This document shows, in pieces, positions 45,325 through 59,280 of a stretch of DNA of 64,000 bases. The stretch covers positions 123,195 through 187,194 of the forward strand of contig SKCR01035553.1 in the NCBI GenBank assembly GCA_019454045.1, in the 5' to 3' direction. A program made the translations under genes and the position numbers. Positions within the stretch are counted from its first letter, which is position 1. Each line of letters begins with the position of its first letter. Source of the DNA: Zanthoxylum bungeanum. Lineage: Eukaryota; Streptophyta; Magnoliopsida; Sapindales; Rutaceae. Below the pieces are notes generated by a model, which was given only the letters and a program-made list of their open reading frames with translations, searched no databases and had not been told where the DNA came from.

Positions 45325-47225
45325 TGTTAGTGTCCTATACATGCCCAAGGTCTCTAAACTTGATTTGTGTGTGGATAAATCAAAGGGAGTTACGGAATAC
45401 TCACATTGATCGGCTTTGAAATTTTCTAAAAAACTCCATGGATGTAGAAGCTCTAAGCTTTCTTTGTTGTTCCAAACTCATGGGTGAGTTTCCCTATCAC
45501 CTTCAAGAGACTCCCAATTGCTAGCTTGCTTGAAATTTTTGCAACAAAAATTTCCATAGGTAAGAGAGGCTCACGGTTTTTGGTTGGAGAAGAGAGTTGA
45601 ATAGTTTTTCTCGTTTTCTAAAAACTTGTGTGTTGACTTCGTTGGTTTGTGTGATTAAATGCAACATTTAATTAGCTCAACTACTTCCATCAAGTGTGTG
45701 ACAATTGATGTAAGTAAAGTGGGTCCCACCACTTTCAAATTCCAAATTTGAGTTGGCTTACACAACACACTTTGGGCCCGGTTCGTTTAATCCGACAAAA
45801 TGAATTTTCCGTCGCTACGTAATTAAATCTAATTTAATTAAATAATAATGCCTCGTAAAATTATTACGAAAGTCGCTTACGAATTAATTCCAAATTAATT
45901 TTTTCGCTTGAATTAAAATCCAATTATAATTCTGTATTGAAATCCAATTTCAATTAATATATCCGATATATTATTTTAGCCCAATAAATAAATTAAATAG
46001 TAAAATCCAATTTACCTATTAAATTTACTTTGCCGATTAATTCCAAATTAATCACGTTCTCTCTTCTTGACGAATTTAATCCCATATAAATTCTTGACGC
46101 AATTAATCCCAGATTAATTCTTGCCGTAATTAATCCCAGATTAATTTTTTTTTCTCATAATTAATCCCATATTAATTCTGTTCAAGTCAAATGTCATCGG
46201 TGAATCTTTGGGAAGTGACCCAAGAGATCCTTGGATATGTTGGCAGTAAATACGGTTGTCGGACTATCCGACACATGCGTACCCCGTACCACGTTCTCAC
46301 CGATTTACAAGACATGGTTGACTTCTAGCAAAGCACCGTGCCTACCCAATTCTCCAGAAATATATTCAACATGGAATATATATAATCTGTATCAGGCATA
46401 GTATACAATGTATTGCGTATTACGATCCAGTATCGGATGTCACATGCTAGGCCTAGGGAAGTAATTGTGACGGCCCCGTACGAAGCATATATCGAATCAC
46501 TAGCAACTAGTCTTTGTAATCGGATAATCATGACCTAGTCATACTATCCCGATAGCTGCAGCATTTAAGAGTACTTGTTCTGTATCACTGCGTGATCATC
46601 ATTTCCATATGACTGAAGTGATACTTCTATCTTGACATCACACCCAATACATTATGATTCTAAGTATACCAAGAAGAGGCGTACACAGAACCTGTTAAAG
46701 CTCCGGATGACCAAAACCAAAGTATACTGATTGTCGTAAGTATTAGCGATGCAAGTCTCAGGTTAAGACCACATATATCTACCTTGATTCGGATTCCCAT
46801 AGACACATAATTTTACTACCAATGGGACTCCAAGGGGTCTATCCAGAGCGAAGCTGTTCTCGGTCCAACGGCTAACAAAACCTCATATCACACTTGCATA
46901 AGTATCCAATACTTAAATATATGAGAACTATGCCGTTAAGCTTCCATAACACGCACAAGTGTAATACTAGCCTATTCCACATTATCGATGTCCAGTCTCG
47001 ATAATACTACGATTAGGGATATTTAATGATTAAACCTTTCGTGGATTAATACTGTCTCATATCTTATTAATCCGGTACTAATCATATGGACTTTTATCAT
47101 TTATATATCCAAGTAATCCAATTACAAAATAATAAAAGAGTAATTTCCTTTGTCACATAGTTAATTTGTACAAAAACACCATGTCTTTTACAAATAGTGA
47201 TGCTATGGGTCATAATTGTCCAATA
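45325..47225 (-). repeat. copia-A2 3' LTR
   Basis: TGTTAGTGTCCTATAC at the left, ATAATTGTCCAATA at the right (the terminal CA is mutated to TA). It contains the family's palindrome array at about 46010-46180. Small reverse-strand frames inside it match no protein. Confidence 0.88.
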
Positions 47226-47242
47226 ATCTCCCACTTGGCCTA
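47226..47242 (-). other. copia-A2 polypurine tract
   Basis: On the minus strand GGCCAAGTGGGAGATTA directly precedes the LTR. Confidence 0.75.
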
Positions 47243-47390
47243 TAGCCAATCACTCAAGTGTCAAACACTTGAACTATGTACGAGTCGCTCAAAGTTTTGC
47301 TGAGATATAGCTTTCGTCAGGGAATCTGCAAGGCTATCATCTGAAACGATTTTTCGATCTTCACATCGCCACGATGTGTGATCTCTCGAA

Positions 47391-47750
47391 TCAAATGAAA
47401 CCATCGAAGTACATACTTGGATCATTGATGAGACCGTGGTTGCTTAGCCTGTGTTGTAGCCCACCCCAGTCACTAACATAACTACTCCTAATCCAATTAG
47501 GAATTTTATAGATCCAAAAAGGTTTTTTTGCTGCCTCAACCGCAGCAATGTATTCCATTTTTTTTGTTGAATCGGCAACAATATTTTGCTTGGAAGATTT
47601 CCAGCTCACTGTTCCGTTGTTCAAACAAAATATATACCCTGATTGCGACTTACAGTCGTCTTTATCGGTTTGGAAACTTGCATCGGTGAACCCAGTCACC
47701 TCAAGTTCTCCATCTCCATAAACTAAGAAAGCATCCTTAGTTCGTCTAAG
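47391..47750 (-). pseudogene. copia-A2 RNase H
   Basis: A 102-codon open piece (47391-47699) carries the copia RNase H blocks FTDASFQTDKDDCKSQSGY and WKSSKQNIVADSTKKMEY, keeping the acidic residues of the DAS and EY positions. It is separated from RT by stops and frame changes. Confidence 0.85.
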
Positions 47751-47949
47751 ATACTAAAGGATTTTCTTAACATCAATCCAGTGACCATCACCTGGATCGG
47801 CCTGATAGTGACTACGGATGCTCAAAGCATATGGGACATCAGGTCGCGTACATGTCATGGAATACATGATCAATCCGCTGCTTAAGCGAACAGGATCTGA
47901 TTCATTGCATCTCTTTCATCTTTAGTTTCAGGACACATGTCCTTAGATA

Positions 47950-48850
47950 GAGAGACGTCATGTGACACTGGAAACAGCCCCTCTGGGCTGATCCATGTTG
48001 AATCTCTTCAACACTTTGTCAATGTACGAGTTCTCGGAGAGTGCCAACAACTTTTAGATCTATTCCAGTAGATCCTTATTCCTAAAATAAAGGTTGTCTC
48101 TCCCAATAATTTCATGGAGAATTTTAATGAAAGCCAAGCTTTCACCGATTTTAATATGGGAATGTCATTGTTAAAAAGCAATACATCATCAGCGTATAGG
48201 ACAATCAATGTCAGTGCGCTCCCACTAACCTTCTTATATAAACAAGAATCATCTTCGTTTTGAATGAAACCATATTGTAATATGATCTCATCAAAACGTT
48301 GGTTCCAAGAACGCAATGCTTGCTTCAATCCATAAATGGATCGATTTAACTTGCAAATTTTGTTTGCATGTTTTGGCATGATAAAACCGACAAGCTGTTT
48401 TATATAAACATCCTCCAAAAGGTTTCCGTTAAGGAAAGTTGTTTTAACGTCCATCTGCCATATTTCATAATCGAAATATGCAGCTATAGCAAGCATTATC
48501 TGAATGGATTTAATCATGGCAATGGGTAAAAGGTTTTGTCATAATCAACACCATGTTGATGATGATACCATTTCGCTACAAGCCTAGCTTTGTACGTTTG
48601 TTTGTTGCCATCCATGTATGTCTTCACCATGAAGACTCATTTGCTACCAATAGGCACAGTGCCTTCTGATATATCAACCAGTGTCCAAACTTGGTTGCAT
48701 ACATGGAATCCATTTTGGACTTCATGGCACCTTGCCATATAGCAGAGTCAATACCTTGTATCGCTACCTCATACATAGCCAGCTCATTATCCTCAATAAG
48801 ATTAATATCTACATGAGGTGAGATCAGAAACCCATACCTCTAAGGTTATT
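47950..48850 (-). pseudogene. copia-A2 reverse transcriptase
   Basis: The best piece (48008-48517) has YEIWQMDVKTTFLNGNL, KLNRSIYGLKQALRSWNQRF and the active site LYADDVLLFNND (Y-A-D-D intact). The upstream part near 48560-48650 reads WVFMVKTYMDGNKQTYKARL with one stop-type change, then a frame shift. Internal breaks show this is not a functional gene. Confidence 0.88.
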
Positions 48851-49329
48851 TTCTGACTCTCTCCGACCTACACGTTTCGTGTGTATTAGAAGATTGTGGA
48901 ACAGTCTCATCCCTGATGAAATGTTCGTGTTCCGTGAGGGGATCGGTGCCATGAACAATCTCACTATGATTTTCATCGAGTTATACTTTTCCCCCCACTT
49001 ACCACTGCATTTAGGAATTCCTCTAAGGAAAATCGCATGGAAATCAATAAATATTTTGTTCTCTTATAGGTTGTGGAAACAATATCCTTTGGTTTCATTA
49101 GGATAACCAATTACAAATAGGCACTTATCCGATTTGGTTCTAGTTTGGTATCATCCAAACGTTTAATTATATGCCAAGCATCCTCAAATCTTCAGGAATG
49201 AGAAACCCGATTTCTTTCCTGTCCATATTTCATATAGGGTATGTCCAACAGACTTTTTCGGAACCTTATTCAAAATAAGTATAGCATTGTTCAATGTGTA
49301 TCCCCTGAAGGAAATTAGTAGCTCACTGA

Positions 49330-49900
49330 GACTCATTATTTACCTTACCATGTCCAACAAAGTTCGGTTTCTCCGTTCGGACACACCACTCAATTGAGGT
49401 GTTCCGGGAGGAGTCCACTGTGAAAGAATACCATACTCTTTCAAGTAATCGAGAAACTCATTGCTCAAGTATTTTCCACCACGGTCCAACCGTGATGTTT
49501 TAATACTTTTGCTGGTCTGGTTTTCTACTTCGTATCGAAACTCTTTTAATTTATCAAAAGTTTTCGATTTGTGTTTCATAAGATACACATAACCATAACT
49601 CGATGCAACATCCATAAATGTTACAAAGTATTTTTATCCACCTCTAGCCTAGCTAGATATGGGCCCACTATGTCACCATGAACGAGGGCTAACAGTTCGG
49701 TGGCACTTACACCCTTACGACTAAAAGGTATTTTAGGCACTTTGCCTAATAAATAAGATTCGCATACCTTATTTGAATTAGCATCAAATCCGTCCTAGTA
49801 TCCACTCTTCAAAAGTGTGGATATACGAGTCTTGTTAATGTGTCCCAGACAACAATGTCACTAATAAGTCTCATCTGATTTACTCATTTTGAGCATTTTA
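49330..49900 (-). pseudogene. copia-A2 integrase
   Basis: The piece 49340-49615 shows DRGGKYLSNEFLDYLKEYGI (second catalytic Asp) and GVSERRNRTLLDMVR (catalytic Glu). The zinc-binding HHCC region should lie to the right, near 49680-49890, where several breaks occur. Confidence 0.82.
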
Positions 49901-49999
49901 TTTGTCATGTTATATGTTTGAGATTCATTTATATTCGAAATATAAATACTGTTATTCACATCTAATGTGTATATCTCAATATTATCTTTATAAACAAAA

Positions 50000-51143
50000 C
50001 ACCAGTGTTCTGGAATATAAAGGTTTACCTGCAACGGGTTAAACTAGATATAGAGATAATGTTTCTAGTAAAACTAGGTACATTATAATAGTTTCCTAAA
50101 TTAAGTACATGCCCAAATGGAAGTTCCAAAACTAAGTTTCCTAGAACCAAAACAGTGACTCTCGTCCTGTTTCTGACTCGCAAGTCGATATCATCTGAAG
50201 CCAGTCTCTTGCTAATCAGCAGATCCCGCATATCAGTACATATGTATGTACCACATCCAATATCAAAAATCTAATTTTTGAAACCAGTAGTGGACACGTT
50301 TATTACAATAACAAACATACCTGAAGTCGGAGCATTGCCCGCCTTCACTTTCTTCATGTCTTCCTTGTCCATATGGCAGTAACGCTTCAAGTGACCCCGT
50401 TTGCCACAGTTTAGGCAGACATCTTGTGATATGTCATTTGTCTTCCCAGAAGACTTTGATGATTTTACCTTTGCCCTTTTTCTTCACATCCCCAGAAGCC
50501 TTCGGCCAAGCCTTGGCCTTGTGGGATGTCGAAGTAAGATGTGCCTTGCGTTTCTTTCCTTTTTGGAAGCTCTGGCTCTGCCTCCTTGAGCATAGTCATT
50601 AACTCTCCAAGAGTTTTCTCTTGGTTCATGATGAACCTGTCCCGACATTTGGCTAGAGACTGTAAGATCAAATCTATGGAAGTCTCAGCCTCGTAGGTAA
50701 TGCCCAGCTAACCTAGCTATTCGATGTCAGCAATCATCTACGACACCTAGTGTTCGACAGATGTACCCTCTGACATACGCGAGCGAAAGAGCTTCTTTTG
50801 TAATTCATACTTCTAATATCCAAGGTTAGATATATGAAGATCCTTTGATTTCAACATCATGATATAATGATCTAATCCTTAGTTCTGACAACAAAATTAA
50901 GGAGTCATTGCAGCAAAAATAACAGATTGAGCACTAAAGTTATCATCACGATGAGTCTTCCTAAGCTCATGCTTTACTATTTTCTCAACTCCGGGCTCAG
51001 GGCCCGAGAGGTTTCTCTATCCAAAAGAGTAACTTCTCAGCTCCCAGGACTATCTTGAGATTCATCTCCCAATCTGGAAAATTGGAGCCGTTAAAGACAT
51101 TATCGCCCATGACGATGTCCATAACGCTAATCTTTCCAGCCAT
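50000..51143 (-). pseudogene. copia-A2 gag and protease
   Basis: Gag starts at the ATG at 51143 (MAGKISVMDIVMGDNVF) and is stopped near 51010 and shifted later. The CCHC knuckle CLNCGKRGHLKRYC lies near 50388-50430, the protease site (a D-V-G-C-G-T segment) near 50240-50275. Gag binds and packages element RNA; PR matures the polyprotein. Not functional as it stands. Confidence 0.8.
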
Positions 51144-53361
51144 CTTGATTGCAATAGTCCAACTATTCAATCAACGATTTTGGGTACACTCAAAATGTAA
51201 TGGTTACTATAGTCTAACTATATGACCAACAACAAGTGGAGTAGTGTGAAAACAGTCCAACTGTTCAATGAAAGTAATAAAAGATATTAGTCCAACTAAT
51301 ATATATTTATAACGACGATAAATAAAATTAAAAGAGCGCGTGTAAGCAAGTATTAAACAAAATTGAAAATTTAAAACTGGCCTCCCACTATTTTTCGGCA
51401 AGCCTCTAACCCTCTGTGGAGTACTCGGGAAACCTAGTTTCCTAGTGGGCTAGGATCTCGTTAAATAACACACAATCTTGACTTTGGCCAACAAGCTGTA
51501 TGAAACTTAACTATGTAGATCTATAAGATCAATTGGATCTCATCCAATTCCTAGATCTGGTAGGTGGACCTATAAGTCCGAGACATATATCCAATATATA
51601 TTTCCTAACCTTTTCCTCTGAATCAACTACGCCTTGGCTTTGGCTCAACAAGCTTAATGATTCCAGTTAAGCGCGACCCATTGACAATCAGAAAGCTTCA
51701 TAATCCACGTCGATGAACTAGAAGTGACCTTGACTTTGGCCAACAAGTCACAACCGCCCAAGACATGTGATATAGAACAAAGCTTTTATGGTTCAAACAC
51801 ATCCGCGATGGACAATGGTCTTGACTTTGGCCAACAAACCAATACCAATCTTGGATCTTGAGAGAGAACCACTCAATGGAAGGAAAAACACTTAATATTT
51901 GAGTGAGGGTTTTTTCGCGTAAATTGGCAACCAATTTATTATCTTTGATTAGGTCTCATCATACACTCTTAAACATGCATTCTGAAAGCATAATAAGGCG
52001 CGAATAAAATTAGTAATGATATGCGGATGGATATATAACACAATTTGTTCCTAGAAAAAATTTCTCCATTTCCTCTCTCCCTCTAGCACTATACATTCTT
52101 CTACCCAATTACATAACACTAAAAGAAACCTCATTTACATTGAGGGGAATTGGTGAGAAGAGAAATACAAAGAGAATAGAAATAATAGGCTGGACACGCA
52201 GGTCCAATTTAAATAACTTCCAAATTTACAACAATTTCCAAAATTGCCCCCACCCTACTAATACCAATCCGATATACATTATTCAAATAAATACATCCAA
52301 GTATTCACACAAAACATGTTGTCAATTAATCTAATCCAATTAATTAATCTTTGATTAATGACCATCCAATGTTCAAACAATGATTTGATTTGCGCGAGTC
52401 CAACTCGTTTAAGAATAAATACTCAAAGTAAGTATTCTTTAATTATATCGAACTATAATTTTAAATTCAATTTAAATTGTATCCAATACTAATTCATATT
52501 TAATTCCAAATTAAATAATTACACTTTTAATAGTGCCTTTTAAACTTGGATTCTAAATCCAATCTTTATGGGTCTCAAAGGCCCAATTAATATCCAATAC
52601 TATTCAATTAATGTCCAATGGGCTTTCAATTAATTCTTTAGGCGTGGGCTTTGGCTATTATGGATCCAACCCAAAAGCCGAGGCCCAATTTGGATCACCA
52701 TTTGTCAAAAAATCAATTTTGGCCCATTAGGCCCAATTAAATTTTAAAATGCCCAAAAGTCATATTTGGACTTTATGGAAATGGTTTTAAGCCCAATTGG
52801 ATCCAACCCAATTGTCCAAAACCAAACTTGGCCCAACCAAGCCCATTAAGCCCAAATACAACAAATTAAATTAACATGTTATTCAAAATTATATATTAAT
52901 CTAATTAAAGTGCAATTACCACAATTAATTAATTAATCCAATATTTCCAAAACATCAATTAAACTAATTAATCATGCTTTAATCATCCAATTCATGTCCA
53001 ACACAAATTGAAGCAAAATCAATCCATTCCAACATGCTCAAGCTCACGGAAATACATGAAATTAACATCCAATTTTGATTTCAATCCTATTAAATCAACA
53101 ATTAACATTCAATTTCATGCCAATTAATATATCCAATTGTCAAATTCAAAAAATCACCATGAACCTTTCTAGGGTACCATTCGGCCATGCATGTGAATTT
53201 GGGGAAAATTAATCTAATCAAATTTTAAAAAATCCAGTGATGCACAAATCCAATTCATCATCATCCAAACACAACCAAACAACCAATTTTGGTAAATCAA
53301 GCTCCAAGCAAAAAATCCCAAATTAAAGTTTAGAATCCTAAAATTCAAATCAAGTTTAGAT
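51144..53361 (-). other. copia-A2 untranslated leader
   Basis: 2.2 kb without genes, with four copies of the family motif CTTGACTTTGGCCAACAA or close variants (about 51478, 51617, 51730, 51818). AT-rich sequence follows up to the PBS. Confidence 0.6.
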
Positions 53362-53375
53362 TGGCTCTGATACCA
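53361..53375 (-). other. copia-A2 primer-binding site (initiator tRNA-Met)
   Basis: On the minus strand TGGTATCAGAGCCAA lies next to the 5' LTR, an excellent match to the initiator tRNA-Met 3' end. Confidence 0.85.
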
Positions 53376-53376
53376 T

Positions 53377-55240
53377 TGTTAGTGTCCTAGACATGCCCAA
53401 GGTCTCTAAATATGATTTATGTGTGAATAAATCAAAGGGAGTTGTGGAATACTCACATTGATCGGCTTTGAAATTTTCTAAAAACTCCATGGATGTAGAA
53501 GCTCCAAGCTTTCTTTGTTGTTCCAAACTCATGGGTGAGTTTCCCTATCACCTTCAAGAGACTCCCAAGTGCTAGCTTGCTTGAAATTCTTGCAACAAAA
53601 ATTTCCATTGGTAAGAGAGGCTCACGGTTTTTGGTTGGATAAGAAAGAGGAACAGTTTTTCTCATTTTCTAAAAACTTGTGTGTTGACTTCATTGGTTTG
53701 TCTCAACTACTTCCATCAAGTGTGTGACAATTGATGTAAGTAAAGTGGGTCCCACCACTTTCAAATTCCAAATTTGTGTTGGCTTACACAACACACTTTG
53801 GGCCCGGTTCGTTTAATCTGACTAAACGAAGCTACGTAATTAAATCCAATTTAATTAAATAATAATGCCTCACAAAATTATTACGAAAGTTGCTTACGAA
53901 TTAATTCCAAATTAATTCGTTCGCTTGAATTAAAATCCAATTTTAATTCCGTATTGAAATCCAATTTCAATTAATATATCCGATATATTATTTTAGCCCA
54001 ATAAATAAATTAAATAGTAAAATCCAATTTAACTATTAAATTTACTTTGCCGATTAATTCCAAATTAATCGCGTTCTCTCTTCTAGACGAATTTAATCCC
54101 AGATAAATTCTTGATGCAATTAATCCCAGATTAATTCTTGCCGTTATTAATCCCAGATTAATTTTTTTTCTCATAATTAATCCCAGATTAATTCTATGAG
54201 AGTCAAATGTCATCGGTGAATCTTTGGGAAGCGACCCAAGAGATCCCTGGATATGTTGGCACTAAAAATGATTTTCGGACTATCCGACACGTGCGTACCC
54301 CCTACCACGTTCTCACCAATTTACAAGACATTGTTGGCTTCTAGCAAAGCATCGTGCGTACCCAATTCTCCAGAAATATATTCAACATGGAATATATATA
54401 ATCTCTATCAGGCGTAGTATACAATGTATTGCGTATTACGATCCAGTATCGGATGTCACATGCTAGGCCTAGGGCTGGAATTGTGTCTGCCCGTACGAAA
54501 CATATATCGGATCACTAGCAACTACTCTCTGTAATCAGATAATCATGACCTAGTCATACTATCCCGATAGCTGCAGCATTTAAGTTTTCTAGTTCTATAT
54601 CCTTGCGTGATCATCATCTCCATATGACTGAAGTGATACTTCCATCTTGACATCACACCCAATACACTACGATTCTCAGTATACCCAGAAGAGACGTACA
54701 CAGAACCTCTTAAAGCTCCGGATGACCAAAACCAAAGTATACTGATTGTCGCAAGTATTTGCGATGCAAGTCTCAGGTTAAGACCACATACACCTACCCT
54801 GATTCAGATTCCCATGGACACATACTCATACTACCAATGAGACTCCGAGGGGTCTATCCAGAGCGAAGCTGTTCCCGGTCCAACAGCTAACAGAACCTCC
54901 TATCACACTTGCATAAGTATCCAATACTTAAATATATGAGAACTATGTCGTTAAGCTTCCATAACGCGCACAAGTGTAATACTAGCCTATTCCGCATTAT
55001 CGATGTACAGTCTCGATAATACTACGACTATGGATTTTTAATGTTTAAACCTTTCGTGGATTAATATTGTCTCATATCTTATTAATCCAGTACTAATCAT
55101 ATGGACTTTTATCATTTATATATCCAAGTTATCCAATTACAAAATGATAAAAGAGCAATTTTCTTTGTCACATAGTTAATTTGTACAAAAATACCATGTC
55201 TTTTACAAATAGTGATGCTATGGGTCATAATTGTCTAAAA
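53377..55240 (-). repeat. copia-A2 5' LTR
   Basis: TGTTAGTGTCCTAGAC at the left; the right end is mutated (TTGTCTAAAA instead of TTGTCCAACA) but is fixed by the TSD AATTA. The palindrome array is at about 54045-54195. Confidence 0.88.
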
Positions 55241-56244
55241 AATTAGGCCACTGCTACCATATTTTTCAACATATAAAATACATATTATCTTGCATAAAAC
55301 TTACTGAATTGCTAAGTTTCCATTTAGTCTGGCATTTCATCGAACACTTAGCGTCAAATGCCCAAATCTAACCATTTCGTTATCTTAGACAACTATTTCC
55401 TCATTTTACACCATTTTTGCACAACTACATGACTCAAGTCACCCAACATCATCTATAAATAGCCCACATCATGCTAGAAATTCGACCATATAGCTATTCT
55501 TACACCTTGACATAATTCAATCCAAAATTCAAATATAGACTCCTCAAAACAACCTTACAAACATATATTGATGCTCAATTCTCACTCAAATTTCTCAAAC
55601 AACAAAGCCCAAAATCAAAGGGTCCCTAAGTGCAAAAATGGACATGCAAAATGGATGATTATTTGTTAACATTAGAAGAAGAGAGAAGAAGAATAAGCTT
55701 AATGGACTCTAAAGGACTTGAAACTCATCATCAATCCATCAAAACTTGCTTGAGAAAAAGAAGAAAAGTGAAGAGATTTCTTGAAGGCTACCCACGTTAT
55801 TTGGCTTGAGAAGGATGAGTAATTAGTGTCTTATTTATAGACAAAGGGGTTGATTTTTATTTGCAATTGAGTTGTTCAAAATTTACCACCTCACCCAATT
55901 TCTAGGGTATTCCCGAAATTACTGTAGTAGCCGTTGAAATGTCAATTTTTAACCTACTGCAGATTTGAATTTGGAAAAATATTCAACGTGAAAGTTGTAG
56001 GATTGCTCCTAGCCTTTCGTCGATAGAAAGTTCATAAGAATCAGAGATCTTATGAAAAAGTTACAGCCCAAATACTAAGGGTAATTCGGAGTGGTACCGG
56101 AAATGATTTCCATATCGGATCTGCAAGGGATTTACCAAATGTCTGAAATGTAATTCCTCAAACACGTACATGCTTGAACATGATTTATATCATGTATCAT
56201 GTCACCCCTAACTTTGTAGTTGTCGGGATTTCCGGGGTATTACA

Positions 56245-59200
56245 AATTATCCCCCCTTAAATAGGATTCGTCCTAGAATCCTCTTTAAAATCGGAATCTG
56301 GGATCTGCTTAGACTTGAAATTCATGATATTAAGTATCTTACCACACTTCATGGTGTTCATGACTATTTTTAAACCATCAACTTCCAACTGACTATCTAC
56401 TCATAACATTTGTCTCATCTACTATATCATACCACTTCCTGACGATCTTCTCTATGCTGTCATTACACCACAGAACAATTGTGATTATCATGATGAACCT
56501 TGAATGCCATGAATTGCATGTCATAATTAGGGCTGTACACTAATTTTTTGATGTGAACCCTTACTCTGCTATTAACTATTGTGCATCATTTGGAATTCTA
56601 TTTAACTTAAAACCGAAGATCTCTGCCCAGATGATCATGTATCATATAGCTAGTAGACATAACTCTTTATTTTTCTTATTATCTACTTCATGAATTGTAC
56701 CTCTTGTCATGCTTGGATAAATTGTTCCAGAGTTCATGGCTACTTACCAATAATTACGAAGGTTTATGACACTCCTTCTAACTTCGAGCACAACTACGAT
56801 GCTATACCGAATTCTTAGTCTCAAATGTCTCAAACACATACCTTAGGTTCGCTAATAACCCTAATGCCTTACAAGGGCCTAATACTACTACTATATGACT
56901 TCTCTCAATTCTCTAGTCTCAAAGGCTCATAAGGTTTCAACTCAAGATAACTTCTTCTAATACAAAAATAACTACTCTATACATATCAAAATAAGGCCTC
57001 CATACGTATCAAAGAAATCTCATTTATAAACCTCTAGCTACACTCAAGATTCCTTGTCCCAAAGAAACCTTTTCCTCTAGACCTCTAGTTATGCTCAATA
57101 TCTTAATTGACTTAATCGAGTTCTTTTTAGTCGATATATTTGACTCTCTCCAGAAATACTAGTGTCTCTATAGTTGGGCTCCCTATGTTCTCATTCTGGT
57201 ATAAATAAATTTACAGAAATGATCCTTATGATTATTAATGATGCTTATACTCGATACTTCTTTAGCTCCACTTGCTCGACCTGATATTAATATTTTTCTG
57301 ACTAATGTTCATACTATTCTCCTACTTGAAAATTCATTGCTATTCTAAATCTGGTTAACCGTCTTTCACATGACTTGTTCTCTATTCCTATTTACATCCT
57401 AGGATATCCCTATTTTGTTGTTCCCATAGTCTTGTGATGTCAATGGTCGTTAATCAATATATGTAAATATACACAACTCATAAATCTTATGTTCATCCGA
57501 TGATCGTTTACGCATAATATACCTTGATAACTCACCCACTGCACTGAATGCAGCTTTTTAGTAAACTTATCTTATAGATTCCATATTATACTACATATCT
57601 ACCAAACCACCCATACCCGTGGCTACGGCCATCCCAAACCCGTGGTGGTTTGGTCAACTTAAACTATGGCTGGGTACTTCATATAGATTACATGAGCTAA
57701 AACGTAATGGATCTTTGGTTTCATTCCAATACTGAGAAACCTAGTTGTTACGTACTTCTGTCATTGCTTATTTAATATTCTCTCTCATGTCATCGCACCT
57801 CAACAGTTCCACTTCCAAATTTTTTTTACTTAGTGCTTTTTTCGTCTCCTTCCCTGCTCTATTCTATACCTGAAACTTCGGTGGTTTATGTCTCTGTCTC
57901 TTTATCAGAAGGATATCTTCTTTTACATATCTACAATTATGTCTAACACTGGTTCTTTTGTATTCCCGCCATTGCTTGAATACTACTTTATCTCTTTATT
58001 GATTCATCTAGACAACTTATTTCCTAAATATTTTACTTAGAGCTATCACCATCTTCTATTCTGCTCTTATACTAAGTGTGAAAGTTTCATGTTTCGGTAT
58101 TCTTCCACTATGCATTCACTTGTTTCATAGAGTATCTTGAGGCAATCTTCGAGGTCCATCTTTGCTGCTATTGTATAATGAGGGTTGGGAGGGTGGGGAT
58201 TGGTCCTGAAGTTTTTCTAGTTTTGGTGATCTCACTAGCTACCTGTGATGTAGTTGCACATACTGCTTATTTATAAGTCTATGACTCATTGCTTACATAT
58301 TTGGTGTTGACTCCCACCCTAAGGTACTTCTGCTAGGATCTATCTGAATTACCTTCTTCAACTTTACTTGTAAATCATTTTGGGCCATTGGTCATACTAC
58401 CTTTCACTGAGAACTTCCTTAAAGTTTATGCTTTCTGAAACTCCTATTGTACTTTCTCTGTTATTCTTCCCTACTAAGTTTTACTCTATTACTTAACTTT
58501 CCTCCTTATCTCAGTTTCTTGAATCTCTTAAGTCATCACTTCTCTGGGAGTTCCATATTTTATCATAAATTACAGCATCACTATTGAACCTTTTACTTGA
58601 ATGTTGTTTTTTCACTAATTTTCCTTCTTTTTAACACGGTGGGAAGTTTTGTATGAGTGATAGGTTTTACTTCTGAGGGTCGTTATATGTGTCAGATACT
58701 CTGATCCTTTATTCATTTGAGCATTTACTTGCTTGAATGTCTTCAATCCTATGATGGGGCAGGTCGCTTCTTCTAGATTTCGACTAAACATTCCTCGAAT
58801 CCCAATCACCCTATCTCATACAAGATATTACTGTCTTCTGATCCTTATCTAGGTCATGTCGAGTTTTTGGGTTTGACTGTGATCTATCTACCTTGTCCAA
58901 TGCTCTCTTTTACTTATCCAAAACCTTTTTGGGCTCTAGGATGAGGGGTGACTAAATGCATTTCATAGAGACATGAGAACATATATTACCGTTACTTGCC
59001 TATTATTCGTACTGGTAATCCTGTTAACTTCCAAATATCTCCATTATTCTAGGTCTGTCCTTTTTGAACTTACATGGAATTCTATTGGCATTGGTCTAAT
59101 ATATGGATTTCTCCTAATACCTCAAGTCTCATGTTGGCTTGCCTAGATTCTTGGACTATACTAGGTTCTCTTCTTTCTAACTTCAGAAATTTCCTAGGAC

Positions 59201-59280
59201 CTTTTCTGAGTGATCTTATCTTTCAGCGTTATTTGTTTCTTGATTAGTATATACCATTGTCAGACTTCTTTACGGTTATC
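56245..59280 (-). mobile_element. Tekay-2 internal region, no readable gene
   Basis: Starts with the PPT (56245-56262). The remaining 3 kb is T/C-rich on the + strand with no open frame above 65 codons and no domain I can recognise. I infer a very decayed internal domain of a gypsy element; its right boundary is not defined and part may belong to something else. Confidence 0.35.

Larger units (their letters stand above)
45325..55240 (-). mobile_element. copia-A family element (copia-A2), complete but defective
   Basis: LTRs 45325-47225 and 53377-55240, perfect TSD AATTA (45320-45324 and 55241-55245), initiator tRNA-Met PBS and copia PPT. It is related to copia-A (18397-40502) but better preserved, with gag, protease, integrase, RT and RNase H in Ty1/copia order on the minus strand. 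All domains contain breaks. Confidence 0.92.
43786..56244 (-). mobile_element. Tekay-2 3' LTR, split by a copia-A family element (pieces 43786-45324 and 55246-56244)
   Basis: It begins TGTAACATCCCGC and ends CGGGGTATTACA, immediately followed by 'aattatccccccttaaa', which on the minus strand is a PPT (TTTAAGGGGGGATAATT). The LTR is therefore the 3' LTR of a minus-strand gypsy element, about 2.5 kb without the insertion. Neither piece contains a convincing gene. Confidence 0.7.

Noticed and set aside
56245..59280. A possible unknown gene in the large region without domains
   Set aside because: Only short frames in all six readings; the LTR and PPT at its left point to a decayed gypsy internal domain.
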